Below, one piece after another: positions 34,861-43,070 of a stretch of DNA of 49,656 nt. Both the position numbers and the translations under genes were made by a program. The DNA is taken from NCBI GenBank assembly GCA_036734105.1, contig DAIMZH010000021.1:1-49656 (forward strand), written 5' to 3'. The DNA is from Azoarcus_F sp036734105. GTDB taxonomy: Bacteria > Pseudomonadota > Gammaproteobacteria > Burkholderiales > Rhodocyclaceae. The notes beneath the pieces are model-generated. The model worked only from the letters and a program-made list of their open reading frames with translations, did not search any database and was not told the origin of the DNA. Numbering within the stretch: the first letter of the stretch is position 1; every line of letters starts with the position of its first letter.

Positions 34861-37682
34861 TCTGGCTGGGCGAAGGCGGCGCGGTAGGCCAGCCACTCGC
34901 CTTCGGTCGTCTGAGGCTGCTCAGGCGCGGCGCTGGAGTCGGTCAGCAAGCGGTCGCCGCCGCCCGCGTCGGTCAGCTCGTAGTTGAAGCTGAAACGCAT
35001 GCGTACGGTAAAGAAGCTGATCTTGACGCATGCCGTAATCTCGGCAAAGAAGTACCAGTGGTCGTTTTGCCATGAGCCGGCAGCCACCAGCGTCAGATGG
35101 ATGTCTATGAAGCCAAAGATGAGCACCTGGCCGTTGAGCTTCAGCACCAGATCGAATTGATGTGAGGCGTTTCCATTGTCGCTGACCCGATAGGTGAATA
35201 CGCCCGCAAGCGAGCCTTCGCACTTGCCCTTGGCTGGACCGAGCTCGAAGCTCGTGCGATAGACGATGCCCAGACAGGCCTGGAATCCGGTCATCCCTTT
35301 CGTCGTGAAGTTGAACCCGACGTGTGCGAGTCCGCCCCAGGGAGAGGGCGGGGCCAGCAAGGTCAACGGTCGTTCTGCACTGGCAATCCGAATGGTAAAC
35401 AGGTTGGCGGGAATCCCGGGCGGCCCAGAGCCCTGGTCTGGGCGGGGAAAGAAGTACAGGCCTATTCCTACCGAAGCGGCCACGTTGGTGACATCGAAAC
35501 CGATCCACTTGAATTTGGGCCATTCTATTGGGCCGACAGTGACGCTGATGTCTGCATCGCCAGCATCGGGCAGCTTGGCCGGGTACACCGACGATGCCTC
35601 GCCGCTGGCGATATCAGGTATCCGTGGAAGGTCTGCCGCGATCTGGATAAGCTTGATCAGGAAGAACAGCACGCCGTTGGCTTGGATATCGGACATCTTG
35701 TAGTCGATCTCGGCCTCGACGGTCTTGTCCCGCTCTGGGGGCGTCTCCGTGGTCTGAGCGGCTTCCGGCTCGTCCTTCTTCTCCGGCTTGTCCTTGTCTT
35801 TCTTCGGTTTGGGTGGTCCGAGCGTTACGCCCAGATGCTCGAATCCGATGCTGATCCAGCCCAATGCTGTGGTCAGCTCAAGTGCAAAGTCGGTGAACTT
35901 TGCAGAGGCGCTCAGGCTGACACCCGATGCTGCGGGCTTTTCTTTGTGTGGGGCTTCGCTCTCGCTGGCGGCACCTTCGGCATCATCGGCGCCCTCCTTG
36001 ACGCTCGCCGACTGCGCAAGCTTTTTGGTCATTTTTACGTCGATCAGCAGGCTGGATTTCGACTTGCCGTCCTTGTCCAGTCTGGGTGCAAAAGTTGTCG
36101 GACCAAAGCTCCCTTTCTTGAGCCCGATACGCCAGTTCAGGCCCACGCCCACTTCACGGTAGGGACGGGCGCCTTTCTTTGCCGCGTCTTCGGCCGGTTG
36201 TTTTCTGGTGACTGTGAAGGCGATCTTTGGAATCGCGGGAGACCGGGGCCGAGTATGCGCCCCTGCGTCGGCGAGCAGCAGATCGACCAACGGAAAGCCG
36301 CCGAGCAGTCTGGCCCGTTCGGGTTTGAACGCACGAGCGAAGTCCAGCGTGCCGCCTTGGTACATCGGGCCGGAGACGGAAGCGTCACCGACAGGACCGT
36401 GCACCCGCGACAGGCCGTCCGCATCGAAGCTCGGCGCGGCGAGACCACCACAGCGGTCAGCCTGCTCATCAAAGTACATCGGTATCCGGGCAGCATCCAC
36501 CCTGGCCCTGGCGAATACCTCACCGAGATTACGCGGGCTATCTACGGCGACGCTGTCCGGGTCGACAAGATCAAACCAGCCCTTGTTCAGCACCTCGCTC
36601 AGATACGGCGCCAGCGATGGGATCCGGAGCTCCATGCCTGCGGTATGGCACGAGAACGGCGCTGCGTCGGGTGGCTGCAGGCTGCCGGTGCGTGTTGCGC
36701 CAAATTCGAGTTCAAGCAGTTGCACCGTGGTGTCGCCGACACTTCGCGGATGTGCGAGCGGATCGCCCCAGCGGTCAGTGGTGTCGCCGCCATCGGTTGG
36801 GGCAAATCGGACAATCGCCGCGCTCTGCCCATTAAGAGTGGTGGTTCTGCGTGCGATATCGCTGGAGGCGTAAAGCGTCTGTGCCTTGTCGATTCCGCCT
36901 CGCCCGGTCACGAAGATGGCGGGCGCTTCAAGGAGGAGTTCGCGCCCTGCCCAGTCCTGCGCCACAAAGCGGAACTGAAATAGCTCGTCAGGTCCGGTCT
37001 CTATCCAGAACGGACCGTCAACCGGACCATGGAGGTGAAGCGGGGGCGTGACCAGATCCTGCGCGGTCATTCTGCTTAGTGCCATTGAGCCATGCGCGTA
37101 TTGCGCTTCCGCGTTCTTGATCACGACGAAGAATCGCTTGCGCAACCGCGCCTGGCCGACTTGTTGTCCGGCGCTGCCTTCGATCTGGCGCTCGCTGACC
37201 GTGAGCAGTGCAGCCCGCTGACCGAAAGGAAACAGGTAACCGTCTTCGCGCTGAATCACCACCCGCTGGTCCTGACCTGCCGTGACCGTGTGCTGCCATC
37301 GGGCTATGGCCGGGTCACTCTCCCATCTGCCATGAATGTCCAGCCACCCACCCATTGGCGACAGGATCAGGGTGCGCGCCTCGGCACGCTTGCCGACGAG
37401 GTCTGCCCGATCCTGTGGCGTCAGTGAGGTCTCGAACCGTGGGAGCCTGTCCGGTGATGCCGGTGGTTCGACAATGCTGACCATGTTGGCCTGCCCCGGC
37501 GTGCCCGAGCTCAGGCGTGTATGCCACAGCTCGCTGCGGCCAGCGTGGGTTACTGGCTGAAGCGCGTGCCGCCAGCGAGCTGTCTCTTCCGGTGAGAGCG
37601 CCAGGCCATATGGTAGCTCGATGACATGGGTATTAGGTGCTGCGCTCTGGCTGTTGCCGCTGTGGCTGACGCGTGGCACCAC
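34857..37682 (-). CDS. Large uncharacterised protein, main body of an interrupted Tat lipoprotein
   Basis: A 941-residue product if translation starts at the first standard codon, GTG at 37682. The frame stays open for 49 more codons upstream to a TAG (37830-37832), the stop of the Tat lipoprotein frame, which is the same frame. Those 49 codons have coding-like composition (about 73% GC3) and read as protein (SRLAQPAQLAFKLPP, then HHIDVTFNALLDWRD). Downstream features are FQFRFVAQDWAGRELLLEAPAIFV, a Lys/Glu-rich linker (KPKKDKDKPEKKDE), and a C-terminal part full of amphipathic strands such as ACVKISFFTVRMRFSFNYEL, suggesting a beta-barrel or beta-rich fold. Alone it lacks a signal peptide; fused to the upstream frame it would be an exported 1091-residue lipoprotein. 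I do not recognise a function. Its stop overlaps the start of the next gene by four bases. Confidence 0.8.
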   Translation of the reverse strand: MVPRVSHSGNSQSAAPNTHVIELPYGLALSPEETARWRHALQPVTHAGRSELWHTRLSSGTPGQANMVSIVEPPASPDRLPRFETSLTPQDRADLVGKRAEARTLILSPMGGWLDIHGRWESDPAIARWQHTVTAGQDQRVVIQREDGYLFPFGQRAALLTVSERQIEGSAGQQVGQARLRKRFFVVIKNAEAQYAHGSMALSRMTAQDLVTPPLHLHGPVDGPFWIETGPDELFQFRFVAQDWAGRELLLEAPAIFVTGRGGIDKAQTLYASSDIARRTTTLNGQSAAIVRFAPTDGGDTTDRWGDPLAHPRSVGDTTVQLLELEFGATRTGSLQPPDAAPFSCHTAGMELRIPSLAPYLSEVLNKGWFDLVDPDSVAVDSPRNLGEVFARARVDAARIPMYFDEQADRCGGLAAPSFDADGLSRVHGPVGDASVSGPMYQGGTLDFARAFKPERARLLGGFPLVDLLLADAGAHTRPRSPAIPKIAFTVTRKQPAEDAAKKGARPYREVGVGLNWRIGLKKGSFGPTTFAPRLDKDGKSKSSLLIDVKMTKKLAQSASVKEGADDAEGAASESEAPHKEKPAASGVSLSASAKFTDFALELTTALGWISIGFEHLGVTLGPPKPKKDKDKPEKKDEPEAAQTTETPPERDKTVEAEIDYKMSDIQANGVLFFLIKLIQIAADLPRIPDIASGEASSVYPAKLPDAGDADISVTVGPIEWPKFKWIGFDVTNVAASVGIGLYFFPRPDQGSGPPGIPANLFTIRIASAERPLTLLAPPSPWGGLAHVGFNFTTKGMTGFQACLGIVYRTSFELGPAKGKCEGSLAGVFTYRVSDNGNASHQFDLVLKLNGQVLIFGFIDIHLTLVAAGSWQNDHWYFFAEITACVKISFFTVRMRFSFNYELTDAGGGDRLLTDSSAAPEQPQTTEGEWLAYRAAFAQPE

Positions 37683-37829
37683 GGGGATGAGGTCACGCCA
37701 GTCCAGCAGCGCATTAAAGGTGACATCGATGTGGTGGCGTTGTGGCGGCAGCTTGAAGGCGAGCTGCGCAGGCTGCGCCAGGCGCGAGCGTGCCGGTGAG
37801 CTGATCGGGCCGGCATCTGTAACAGCCGG

Positions 37830-38132
37830 CTAGGTCTCTTCGAGCACATGTTGCCCAGGAAAGCGGACCACAATGAAGGCGTCTTGGTCAGCGCGGATTC
37901 TGATCAGCCTGGCAGGCTCCCGCCGTCGATGTTCGATGCGCAGGTTCTGCAGTTCAAAGCGCAAGGACAGCAGATCGGTAGCACGAAACAGGTTGAACGC
38001 GTTTCGTTGGTCTATCGGTTCGTCTGGGCGTCTGCAGCCTGACGAGCCTGCCAGCAAGACCAGCCCCAGATTGAGACGAAAGAAATCACGACGCGAGAGG
38101 GGCTGCGCTGGCGTGCCGGGATCCTTGTTCAA
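37830..38132 (-). CDS. Tat signal lipoprotein N-terminus, ends at in-frame TAG
   Basis: A 100-residue frame from a TTG start at 38132, preceded at six bases by GGAGG. Residues 14-33 form a twin-arginine signal, SRRDFFRLNLGLVLLAGSSGC. Its end resembles a lipobox (GSSGC), so Tat export followed by lipidation is likely, although Ser at -3 is unusual. The rest (about 67 residues, including LLSLRFELQNLRI and LIRIRADQDAFIVVRFPGQHVLEET) is too short to be an obvious domain. The terminal TAG is in the same frame as the 941-residue protein downstream, and no stop intervenes. The simplest reading is one gene broken by a nonsense codon. Readthrough or a genuinely separate small lipoprotein are the alternatives. 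Confidence 0.75.
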   Translation of the reverse strand: MNKDPGTPAQPLSRRDFFRLNLGLVLLAGSSGCRRPDEPIDQRNAFNLFRATDLLSLRFELQNLRIEHRRREPARLIRIRADQDAFIVVRFPGQHVLEET

Positions 38133-38413
38133 TGTCGCCCTCCGTTTTTATAACGAAAGCATAGACGACGATTGCCCCGTCTGCCAGACAGCCCCCGACC
38201 TGACTGGGGCCGGAGCGCGGAAGCTGCAATCCGGCGGCTGCGGCGACATAGAAGCACGCTCTGGCCCGTTTTGAACTATACGGCAGCGACAAGTACACCT
38301 TTGCCGGGAGCATCTGCAGAAGATGACCACTGGCTGACCACGTTTCGAGCGAAGCCCGCGCAAGGTGCGCGATCCGGGAATATGGCGGACTTGACCCGCT
38401 ACGCGTGATGCAA

Positions 38414-39094
38414 CTAAAGGGCCCCAAACACCCGCTTTGCGAGATTGCCTGCCGCGCCTAAAGGATTTTTGCGGATTGCGCGCTCTTCCTCGGCGATCAT
38501 CAGGTACAAGCCGTCGAGGGCTTTGCGGGTGACATAGTGTTCGATCTGGGCATCCTCGCCCTTGAGCAATCCGGCCCCAGCAGCGCGGCTGGCGAGTTTG
38601 TTGTACTGGCCCGAGAGCGCCAGCCTGTCGGTGTTTTGCTTTACCGTAGGCAGAAACATCTGACTGAGCCGGTCCTGCGTTCTGCCGCGAAAGTAGGTAG
38701 TCACCGAATCTTCGCCACCGGCAAGGATGTTTCTGGCGTCAGTGACAGTCATTTGTTTAACCGCATCCAATAGCAGGTGCCTGGCTTCGGGCACTGCTGC
38801 TTCGGCTGCGCGGTTCATCGCCGTGACGAGCTGATCCAGGTCTTTGCCACGCCCGGTCATGCGTAGCAGCGGTTCCACCTGCGCGAGCGCATCGGGGAGC
38901 GGAATTCTGACTTTGGGATTGTTAAGAAAACCGCCGTCACGCCCAAGCAGTTCGACCGCTCGTCCAGCGCCCTGGGTGAGCGCTTCCTTGAGACCACCGG
39001 CGGCTTCGCGATCTGTCAGACCGGCCAGACCGCCTGCTGCCCATACCGGTGCGCTGATAAGTAAAAAGACAAGCGTTCGCAAAACGTTACGCAT
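38414..39094 (-). CDS. DUF4197 family secreted protein
   Basis: A 226-residue periplasmic protein of the DUF4197 family, function unknown. A signal peptide covers about residues 1-19 (MRNVLRTLVFLLISAPVWA). Family features are GLKEALTQGAGRAVELLGRDGGFLNN, VRIPLPDAL, LLLDAVKQMTVTDARNILAGGEDSVTTYFR and the C-terminal ALDGLYLMIAEEERAIRKNP. The ATG at 39094 follows GGAG; the frame continues 70 codons upstream, but that part has no protein character and would bury the signal peptide. It ends in TAG. The 281 bases between this gene and the downstream lipoprotein show no gene. Confidence 0.93.
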   Translation of the reverse strand: MRNVLRTLVFLLISAPVWAAGGLAGLTDREAAGGLKEALTQGAGRAVELLGRDGGFLNNPKVRIPLPDALAQVEPLLRMTGRGKDLDQLVTAMNRAAEAAVPEARHLLLDAVKQMTVTDARNILAGGEDSVTTYFRGRTQDRLSQMFLPTVKQNTDRLALSGQYNKLASRAAGAGLLKGEDAQIEHYVTRKALDGLYLMIAEEERAIRKNPLGAAGNLAKRVFGAL

Positions 39095-39315
39095 GGTGGT
39101 CTCCTGTTGTGTGATTCCGTGGCCCAAGGTGCTGTCACTTTGCCTGGTCGGGTAGCCACGGCAGAATCGTGCGGAACCGTTATCGGTGCAGAAAATGAAC
39201 GGACTGACGCCAGATATTACAGCGCCGATCTGAAGCGTGGAGTCTTTACAGACGAGGCAGCAGTATAGCCGTTGGCCTGACCGATAACGAAGCCAGCCAC
39301 TCAATCAGATGTTTG

Positions 39316-39345
39316 TTGACACAACTATAAAACTAGTTATTTAAT
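39316..39345 (+). promoter_or_regulatory. arsR promoter with operator copy 1
   Basis: A -35 TTGACA (39316-39321) is followed after 18 bases by TTTAAT. The 21-base operator candidate, starting AACTATAAAACTAG and ending ATTTA, spans 39323-39343 and fills the spacer. The same motif recurs at 39687-39707 in front of the permease gene. The location fits autorepression by the ArsR protein. Confidence 0.6.
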
Positions 39346-39351
39346 AGTGAC

Positions 39352-39669
39352 ATGAACCAGTGTGACATCCCCTCCGAGCAGGAAGCAGTCGCAGCGCTTG
39401 CGGCGCTGAGCAATGCAACCCGGTTGCGCGTTTTCAGGGTGCTTATCAAGGCTGGTCGTGATGGCCTGAATGTGGGCGAATTGCAGCGCCTGCTCGATCA
39501 ACCACCTTCCACGCTGGCCCATCACCTTGGCAAACTGACCGGCGCGGGGCTGGTACGGCAAAGCCGCGAGGGGCGGGAGGTTATCTGTACCGCGCAATAC
39601 GAGACCATGGACGGCTTGATTGCCTACCTGACTGAGCAGTGTTGTGAGGGCGTTGGCTCTGATAGCTGA
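39352..39669 (+). CDS. ArsR/SmtB family metalloregulator
   Basis: A 105-residue winged-helix repressor. The HTH core is ALSNATRLRVFRVLIKAGRDGLNVGELQRLLDQPPSTLAHHLGKLTGAGLVRQSREGREV. Possible metal ligands are Cys4 near the N-terminus and the Cys-Cys pair near the C-terminus (EQCCEG), an arrangement that suggests a thiophilic ligand such as As(III) or an organoarsenical. This is not certain. It is immediately upstream of an ArsP-type permease and shares a near-identical operator with it, so it most likely represses both genes until metal binds. Confidence 0.93.
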   Translation: MNQCDIPSEQEAVAALAALSNATRLRVFRVLIKAGRDGLNVGELQRLLDQPPSTLAHHLGKLTGAGLVRQSREGREVICTAQYETMDGLIAYLTEQCCEGVGSDS

Positions 39670-39686
39670 TTTCTTTGTTGTTATAT

Positions 39687-39707
39687 AACTACAAAACTAG
39701 AGATTTA
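39687..39707 (+). promoter_or_regulatory. Operator copy 2 before the permease gene
   Basis: The sequence starting AACTACAAAACTAG and ending ATTTA matches the arsR operator at 18 of 21 positions. It ends four bases before the permease ATG and so covers the ribosome-binding region, where no strong Shine-Dalgarno is visible. A bound repressor would block transcription through this point. Confidence 0.6.
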
Positions 39708-39711
39708 GATA

Positions 39712-40746
39712 ATGGCAAATATTCAATTTGCAATTGGCAACGGCTTTCAGCGACTACTTCAGGCCGATCGTGTGGTGCTTGCCATTCTGGCGGTGTTGCT
39801 CATTCTGGCGGTCCAGGTGCCCGATCAGGTGCCCTTGTCGGTTGCCTTCGTGTTCAACGCCTTGATCTCAATTGCGCCTTTTCTGATCGCCTCAGTGTTT
39901 GTCGCCGCTTATGCCAAGGCCAGCGGCGCTGACAACCTCATCGCCAGAGGATTTCAGGGGCATGGTCTGCGCGTGGTTGTGCTGGCAGCGTTGATGGGGG
40001 CGTTTTCGCCGTTCTGTTCTTGCGGCGTAATCCCCTTGATAGCCGCCCTGCTGGCGATGGGCGTGCCGCTGGCACCGGTCATGGCCTTCTGGCTGGCATC
40101 GCCGCTGATGGATCCGTCCATGTTCGTGCTGACGGTCGGCGTGTTGGGGCTGGACTTTGCGATTGGCAAAACACTGGCAGCGATCGGAGTCGGGTTGCTG
40201 GGCGGCTGCGGCGTCTGGTTCGCCCAGCGCAACGGACTGCTCGGTAATCCGCTGCGTGAGGGGATCGGCAACGGTGGCTGCGCAGGGTCCAGTGTCCGCA
40301 ACCCCAAGCCGGTCGTCTGGCGTTTCTGGGGCGACGCATCCCGCCGTCAGGTCTTCCTCAAGGACGGCGTCAAGAATCTGTTCTTTCTCGGCAAGTGGCT
40401 GACGCTCGCTTTTGTGCTGGAAAGTCTCATGCTGAGATTTCTGCCCGCCGACTGGGTGGTGCAACTCGTCGGTCAGGATGGCTGGCTCTCAATCGTCGTG
40501 GCTGCATTGGTCGGCGTACCGGCGTATTTGAATGGTTATGCGGCGCTGCCGCTGGTCGGCGGCTTGATCGAGCAAGGCATGGCGGCCGGTGCCGGCATGG
40601 CCTTTCTGATCGCAGGTGGCGTGTCCAGCATCCCCGCAGCCATGGCAGTCTTTGCCCTGGCACGCCTGCCGGTGTTCATTGCCTATCTTGGGTTTGCGCT
40701 GGTGGGTTCGATCGGAGCAGGGTTGGCGTATGCCTTGCTGGCGTGA
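39712..40746 (+). CDS. ArsP-type permease (PF03773 family)
   Basis: A 344-residue membrane permease with about eight to nine helices, of the ArsP_1/UPF0718 family that includes organoarsenical and metal efflux proteins. The hallmark Cys motif lies in GAFSPFCSCGVIPLIAALLAMGVPLAP, followed by FWLASPLMDPSMF. A hydrophilic loop at about residues 175-210 precedes the second half, with FLGKWLTLAFVLESL, GVPAYLNGYAALPLVGGLIEQGM and FLIAGGVSSIPAAMAVFAL. The ArsR gene upstream and the shared operator suggest inducible efflux of trivalent organoarsenicals or a related thiophilic toxin. Confidence 0.9.
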   Translation: MANIQFAIGNGFQRLLQADRVVLAILAVLLILAVQVPDQVPLSVAFVFNALISIAPFLIASVFVAAYAKASGADNLIARGFQGHGLRVVVLAALMGAFSPFCSCGVIPLIAALLAMGVPLAPVMAFWLASPLMDPSMFVLTVGVLGLDFAIGKTLAAIGVGLLGGCGVWFAQRNGLLGNPLREGIGNGGCAGSSVRNPKPVVWRFWGDASRRQVFLKDGVKNLFFLGKWLTLAFVLESLMLRFLPADWVVQLVGQDGWLSIVVAALVGVPAYLNGYAALPLVGGLIEQGMAAGAGMAFLIAGGVSSIPAAMAVFALARLPVFIAYLGFALVGSIGAGLAYALLA

Positions 40747-40783
40747 GCATGATGATCGACTTGCCATTCATCCCGCCGGTAGC

Positions 40784-41035
40784 TTAGTTGCCCTGCGAGA
40801 CGATGAGCAACGCGACATACGGCACCAGGTTGAACAGGAAGATGCCGATCTTGTACATGGCCATGGCCGCGTAATGGAGGGTATCGAACTGTTCAACCGA
40901 CAAACGAAACCAATGACCGTGGAATCGGTGCATCCAGTCGTGAGCAAACATGAAAACCAGGGACCAAACCAGCAAAATGCCATAGTTGATGACGGCACAC
41001 CACCCGAGGAACTCTCGCAACATCTCGACGCTCAT
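40784..41035 (-). CDS. DUF6868-like small membrane protein
   Basis: An 83-residue protein with two hydrophobic helices (about residues 12-32 and 62-80). It matches my recollection of the DUF6868 family: MSVEMLREFLGWCAVINYGILL, HDWMHRFHGHWFRLSVEQFD and KIGIFLFNLVPYVALLIV. The ATG at 41035 follows GGAGAG at a good distance; the frame extends 66 codons further without any protein character. It converges with the permease gene. Function is unknown. Confidence 0.8.
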   Translation of the reverse strand: MSVEMLREFLGWCAVINYGILLVWSLVFMFAHDWMHRFHGHWFRLSVEQFDTLHYAAMAMYKIGIFLFNLVPYVALLIVSQGN

Positions 41036-41293
41036 GGCGACTCTCCTTGGCAGTTGGTGCCGAGCTCTGCGGCGAATCTGGCATGCGGTGCAAGATCTGG
41101 CCGACAGCAGCGCACTGTCAACCCATGATATACATATGACCTGAAAGACCAAGCAAAAAAACCTGCAATGGCGCCCAATCAGCGGGGTGCGTGATCCGAC
41201 GAAGCGGGTTAGCGCTTCCATGCACCAAAACAACTTGTTTGGTATGGTTGATGGTGACGGGCGTTCGTTTCACGAAGCACGGAGAAGGTTTGC

Positions 41294-41617
41294 TTGATGA
41301 ATAAATTGCCGACACTCCCGCCCACACGTGCTGCCTGGGTCATGCTGGTGTCTGGTGTGATCGCCTTGCTGGTGTCGCTATGGGCGCAAATTCAGATGTG
41401 GGCGGTGGAATTCGGTATGCGTCCGGTTGCGGCGGGCGGCGGCGAGTACATGGTGGCGCTGTTCTTTGCGCTGCCGCTGCTGTTGCTGGCCTTGGCGCTG
41501 CTTGGCACCAGCGTTGCCAGCCGCGCATGGTCTTCGAGGTGCGCCAGGCTGGCGCTCGGGGTAGCGCTGGTGCCAACCTTCGGCTGGCTCGTGTTGATCG
41601 TCAAAAGCGCATTCTGA
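41294..41617 (+). CDS. Hypothetical three-helix membrane protein
   Basis: A 107-residue hydrophobic protein. Helices lie at about residues 13-36 (AAWVMLVSGVIALLVSLWAQ), 52-72 (YMVALFFALPLLLLALALLG) and 86-105 (LALGVALVPTFGWLVLIV). GGAGAAGG precedes tandem ATG codons at 41297 and 41294-equivalent positions. No family is recognised. It lies alone between the DUF6868 gene and a decayed gene. Confidence 0.65.
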   Translation: MMNKLPTLPPTRAAWVMLVSGVIALLVSLWAQIQMWAVEFGMRPVAAGGGEYMVALFFALPLLLLALALLGTSVASRAWSSRCARLALGVALVPTFGWLVLIVKSAF

Positions 41618-41695
41618 GCCGCGACCCCCACGCAAACTGCGCCGTGCCTTGCTCGTTTGCCTGTCTTGTCACCCCATACACTAAAGGGGGACCCC

Positions 41696-42062
41696 ATGCA
41701 GCTCCGTCCCGACTTTCTGAAGAACATCTCGCCGCATCATGGTGAGGTATTACGCGGGGTTCTCAGCCAGGAGACACGATAGAAACTTGCGGCCAAACTG
41801 GACGCCATGCCAAATGGCCAGGCCTGGTATGCAGACATCTACGAGAAGGCTATCTACGGCCCGATGGTATTCCGCGAAGAAAAACTGAACATTGTCGGCA
41901 CCGTCGATAAACTCCTGCCCAGATACCGTATCCTGGCTGATCTCTACCTGGAGAATACACCCGACGACCAAGGCTTTCCGTTTCACACCGACTTCGATTC
42001 CATCGGCTTCATGGAGCGTCCCGAGGATATGCTCACGGTGTGGATTCTGGTTACGACGGCGA
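41696..42062 (+). pseudogene. Truncated dioxygenase-like gene with internal TAG
   Basis: From the ATG at 41696 the frame encodes MQLRPDFLKNISPHHG, meets a TAG at 41780-41782, and continues with KLAAKLDAMPNGQAWYADIY and FPFHTDFDSIGFMERPEDML. The HTDFD segment followed by a hydrophobic strand is reminiscent of Fe(II)/2-oxoglutarate dioxygenases (H-x-D), but the family is uncertain. After about 42062 the coding sense ends, because the antisense GNAT toxin gene begins there. The 3' part was probably lost when the toxin-antitoxin pair was inserted. An ATG at 41807 is in frame but would make only a fragment. Confidence 0.6.
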
Positions 42063-42067
42063 AGCCA

Positions 42068-42562
42068 TTACGGCTTGGCATGACTCAAGCGCAGCATCAA
42101 CACCAGCGGATCAACTGGCGACGCCTGGAACCCGTAATACTCGTAAAACAGTTTGGCGCGCTCGTGCAGGGCATGCACGAGCAAGGCACGAACGTCCGTG
42201 TTCTGCGCAACGCTCACCGCACGATTGACGGCGTCCTGCAGCAGTGAGCCACCCAGCTTGATGCCTTGGGCCTGGGAGTCGACCGCAAGCCTGGCCAAGA
42301 CCATGACGGGTAAAGGATCAGGCATGTTTCGACGCACACCGCCTGTCGCCAGTTCATGCGACAAAGCACCGGTCGCCATTGCGTAGTAGCCGTAAACACG
42401 ATGCTCTTTATCAGCGACGACGAAAGTGCGACTGGCTCCGCTTACCTGATTGGCCATCGCTCGACGCTTGAGCCATTCATCCAGCGCGGGTTCGCCACAG
42501 GAAAAATCGGCGCAGTGATGATCTGACATCAGGGGCTGGGGCGCGATAAGGCCAAGGCTCAT
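42068..42562 (-). CDS. GNAT acetyltransferase toxin (TacT-like)
   Basis: A 164-residue GNAT-fold toxin of the TacT/AtaT type. Such enzymes acetylate the amino acid on aminoacyl-tRNA and stop translation. Family features: the opening SDHHCADFSCGEPALDEWLKRRAMANQ, TFVVADKEHRVYGYYAMATGAL, the acetyl-CoA loop LARLAVDSQAQGIKLGGSLLQDAV, and the C-terminal ALLVHALHERAKLFYEYYGFQASP. The start ATG at 42562 overlaps the antitoxin stop as ATGA; another ATG four codons earlier is less likely. The gene is directly after its DUF1778 antitoxin. Confidence 0.92.
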   Translation of the reverse strand: MSLGLIAPQPLMSDHHCADFSCGEPALDEWLKRRAMANQVSGASRTFVVADKEHRVYGYYAMATGALSHELATGGVRRNMPDPLPVMVLARLAVDSQAQGIKLGGSLLQDAVNRAVSVAQNTDVRALLVHALHERAKLFYEYYGFQASPVDPLVLMLRLSHAKP

Positions 42563-42825
42563 ACCTTGTCCCAAACAGGCTTCAATTCAAGCAAGCGTTC
42601 CAGCCCAGCGTTGGGTTTGGGTGTGGCATCAAGCAAGTCAACAAACTGCTGGAATTTGTCGGCATCCAGCGAGAAGTGAACTTGATCGAGTACAACGGAC
42701 TGGGCGCGCTCGCAGGCGGCCTCCAGCATGAAATCCGAACGGTTTTTGCCTAACAGTTTGGCAGCGTGATCGATCAGGTCACGCTGCTCTGGCAGAGCAC
42801 GTAGATTGATGGCGGCAGCACGCAT
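42559..42825 (-). CDS. DUF1778 ribbon-helix-helix antitoxin (TacA-like)
   Basis: An 88-residue antitoxin. The N-terminal ribbon-helix-helix (AAAINLRALPEQRDLIDHAAKLLGKNRSDFMLEAACERAQ) binds DNA. The C-terminal part (DADKFQQFVDLLDATPKPNAGLERLL) would wrap the GNAT toxin. It precedes the toxin with a four-base coupled overlap, the standard order for this class. Autorepression is expected at the promoter just upstream. Confidence 0.93.
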   Translation of the reverse strand: MRAAAINLRALPEQRDLIDHAAKLLGKNRSDFMLEAACERAQSVVLDQVHFSLDADKFQQFVDLLDATPKPNAGLERLLELKPVWDKV

Positions 42826-42858
42826 GGCGAGGCTCTTTCATGTAAACACAACAGATAC

Positions 42859-42887
42859 ACACTAGCGGTGCGTATAGCTATTGTCAA
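42859..42887 (-). promoter_or_regulatory. Promoter of the DUF1778-GNAT module
   Basis: On the minus strand TTGACA (42882-42887) is followed after 17 bases by TAGTGT (42859-42864), about 34 bases before the antitoxin ATG. The -35 is a full consensus match and the -10 is weak. The spacer contains short inverted elements that may be the antitoxin operator. The rest of the gap to the next module (42888-43070) shows nothing. Confidence 0.5.
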
Positions 42888-43070
42888 TACAGGAAAAGCT
42901 GACCAAATCCTCCAGACCAAGGGCTAAAACGCAGCGCTTTCCTTTCATATCCGCCGTGCGTCGCCCGGTGTTGGCGGCCAATCGGGGTGTGCCCAGTCTC
43001 GACAACCTGTAGCCGAGCAACAGCTCGTGCTGTCAAGGTGCCTGATCAGATACTGGCGCCAACATTAGTT

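Noticed and set aside
35322..36983. A 553-codon open frame on the plus strand
   Set aside because: It is antisense to the large uncharacterised gene, has no ribosome site or protein character, and follows from the high-GC codon pattern of the real gene.
37830..41782. Genome-wide recoding of TAG, suggested by two in-frame TAG codons (37830 and 41780)
   Set aside because: TAG ends argC, the DUF4197 gene and the 1237-residue gene normally. The second case lies in a truncated gene that is decaying anyway.
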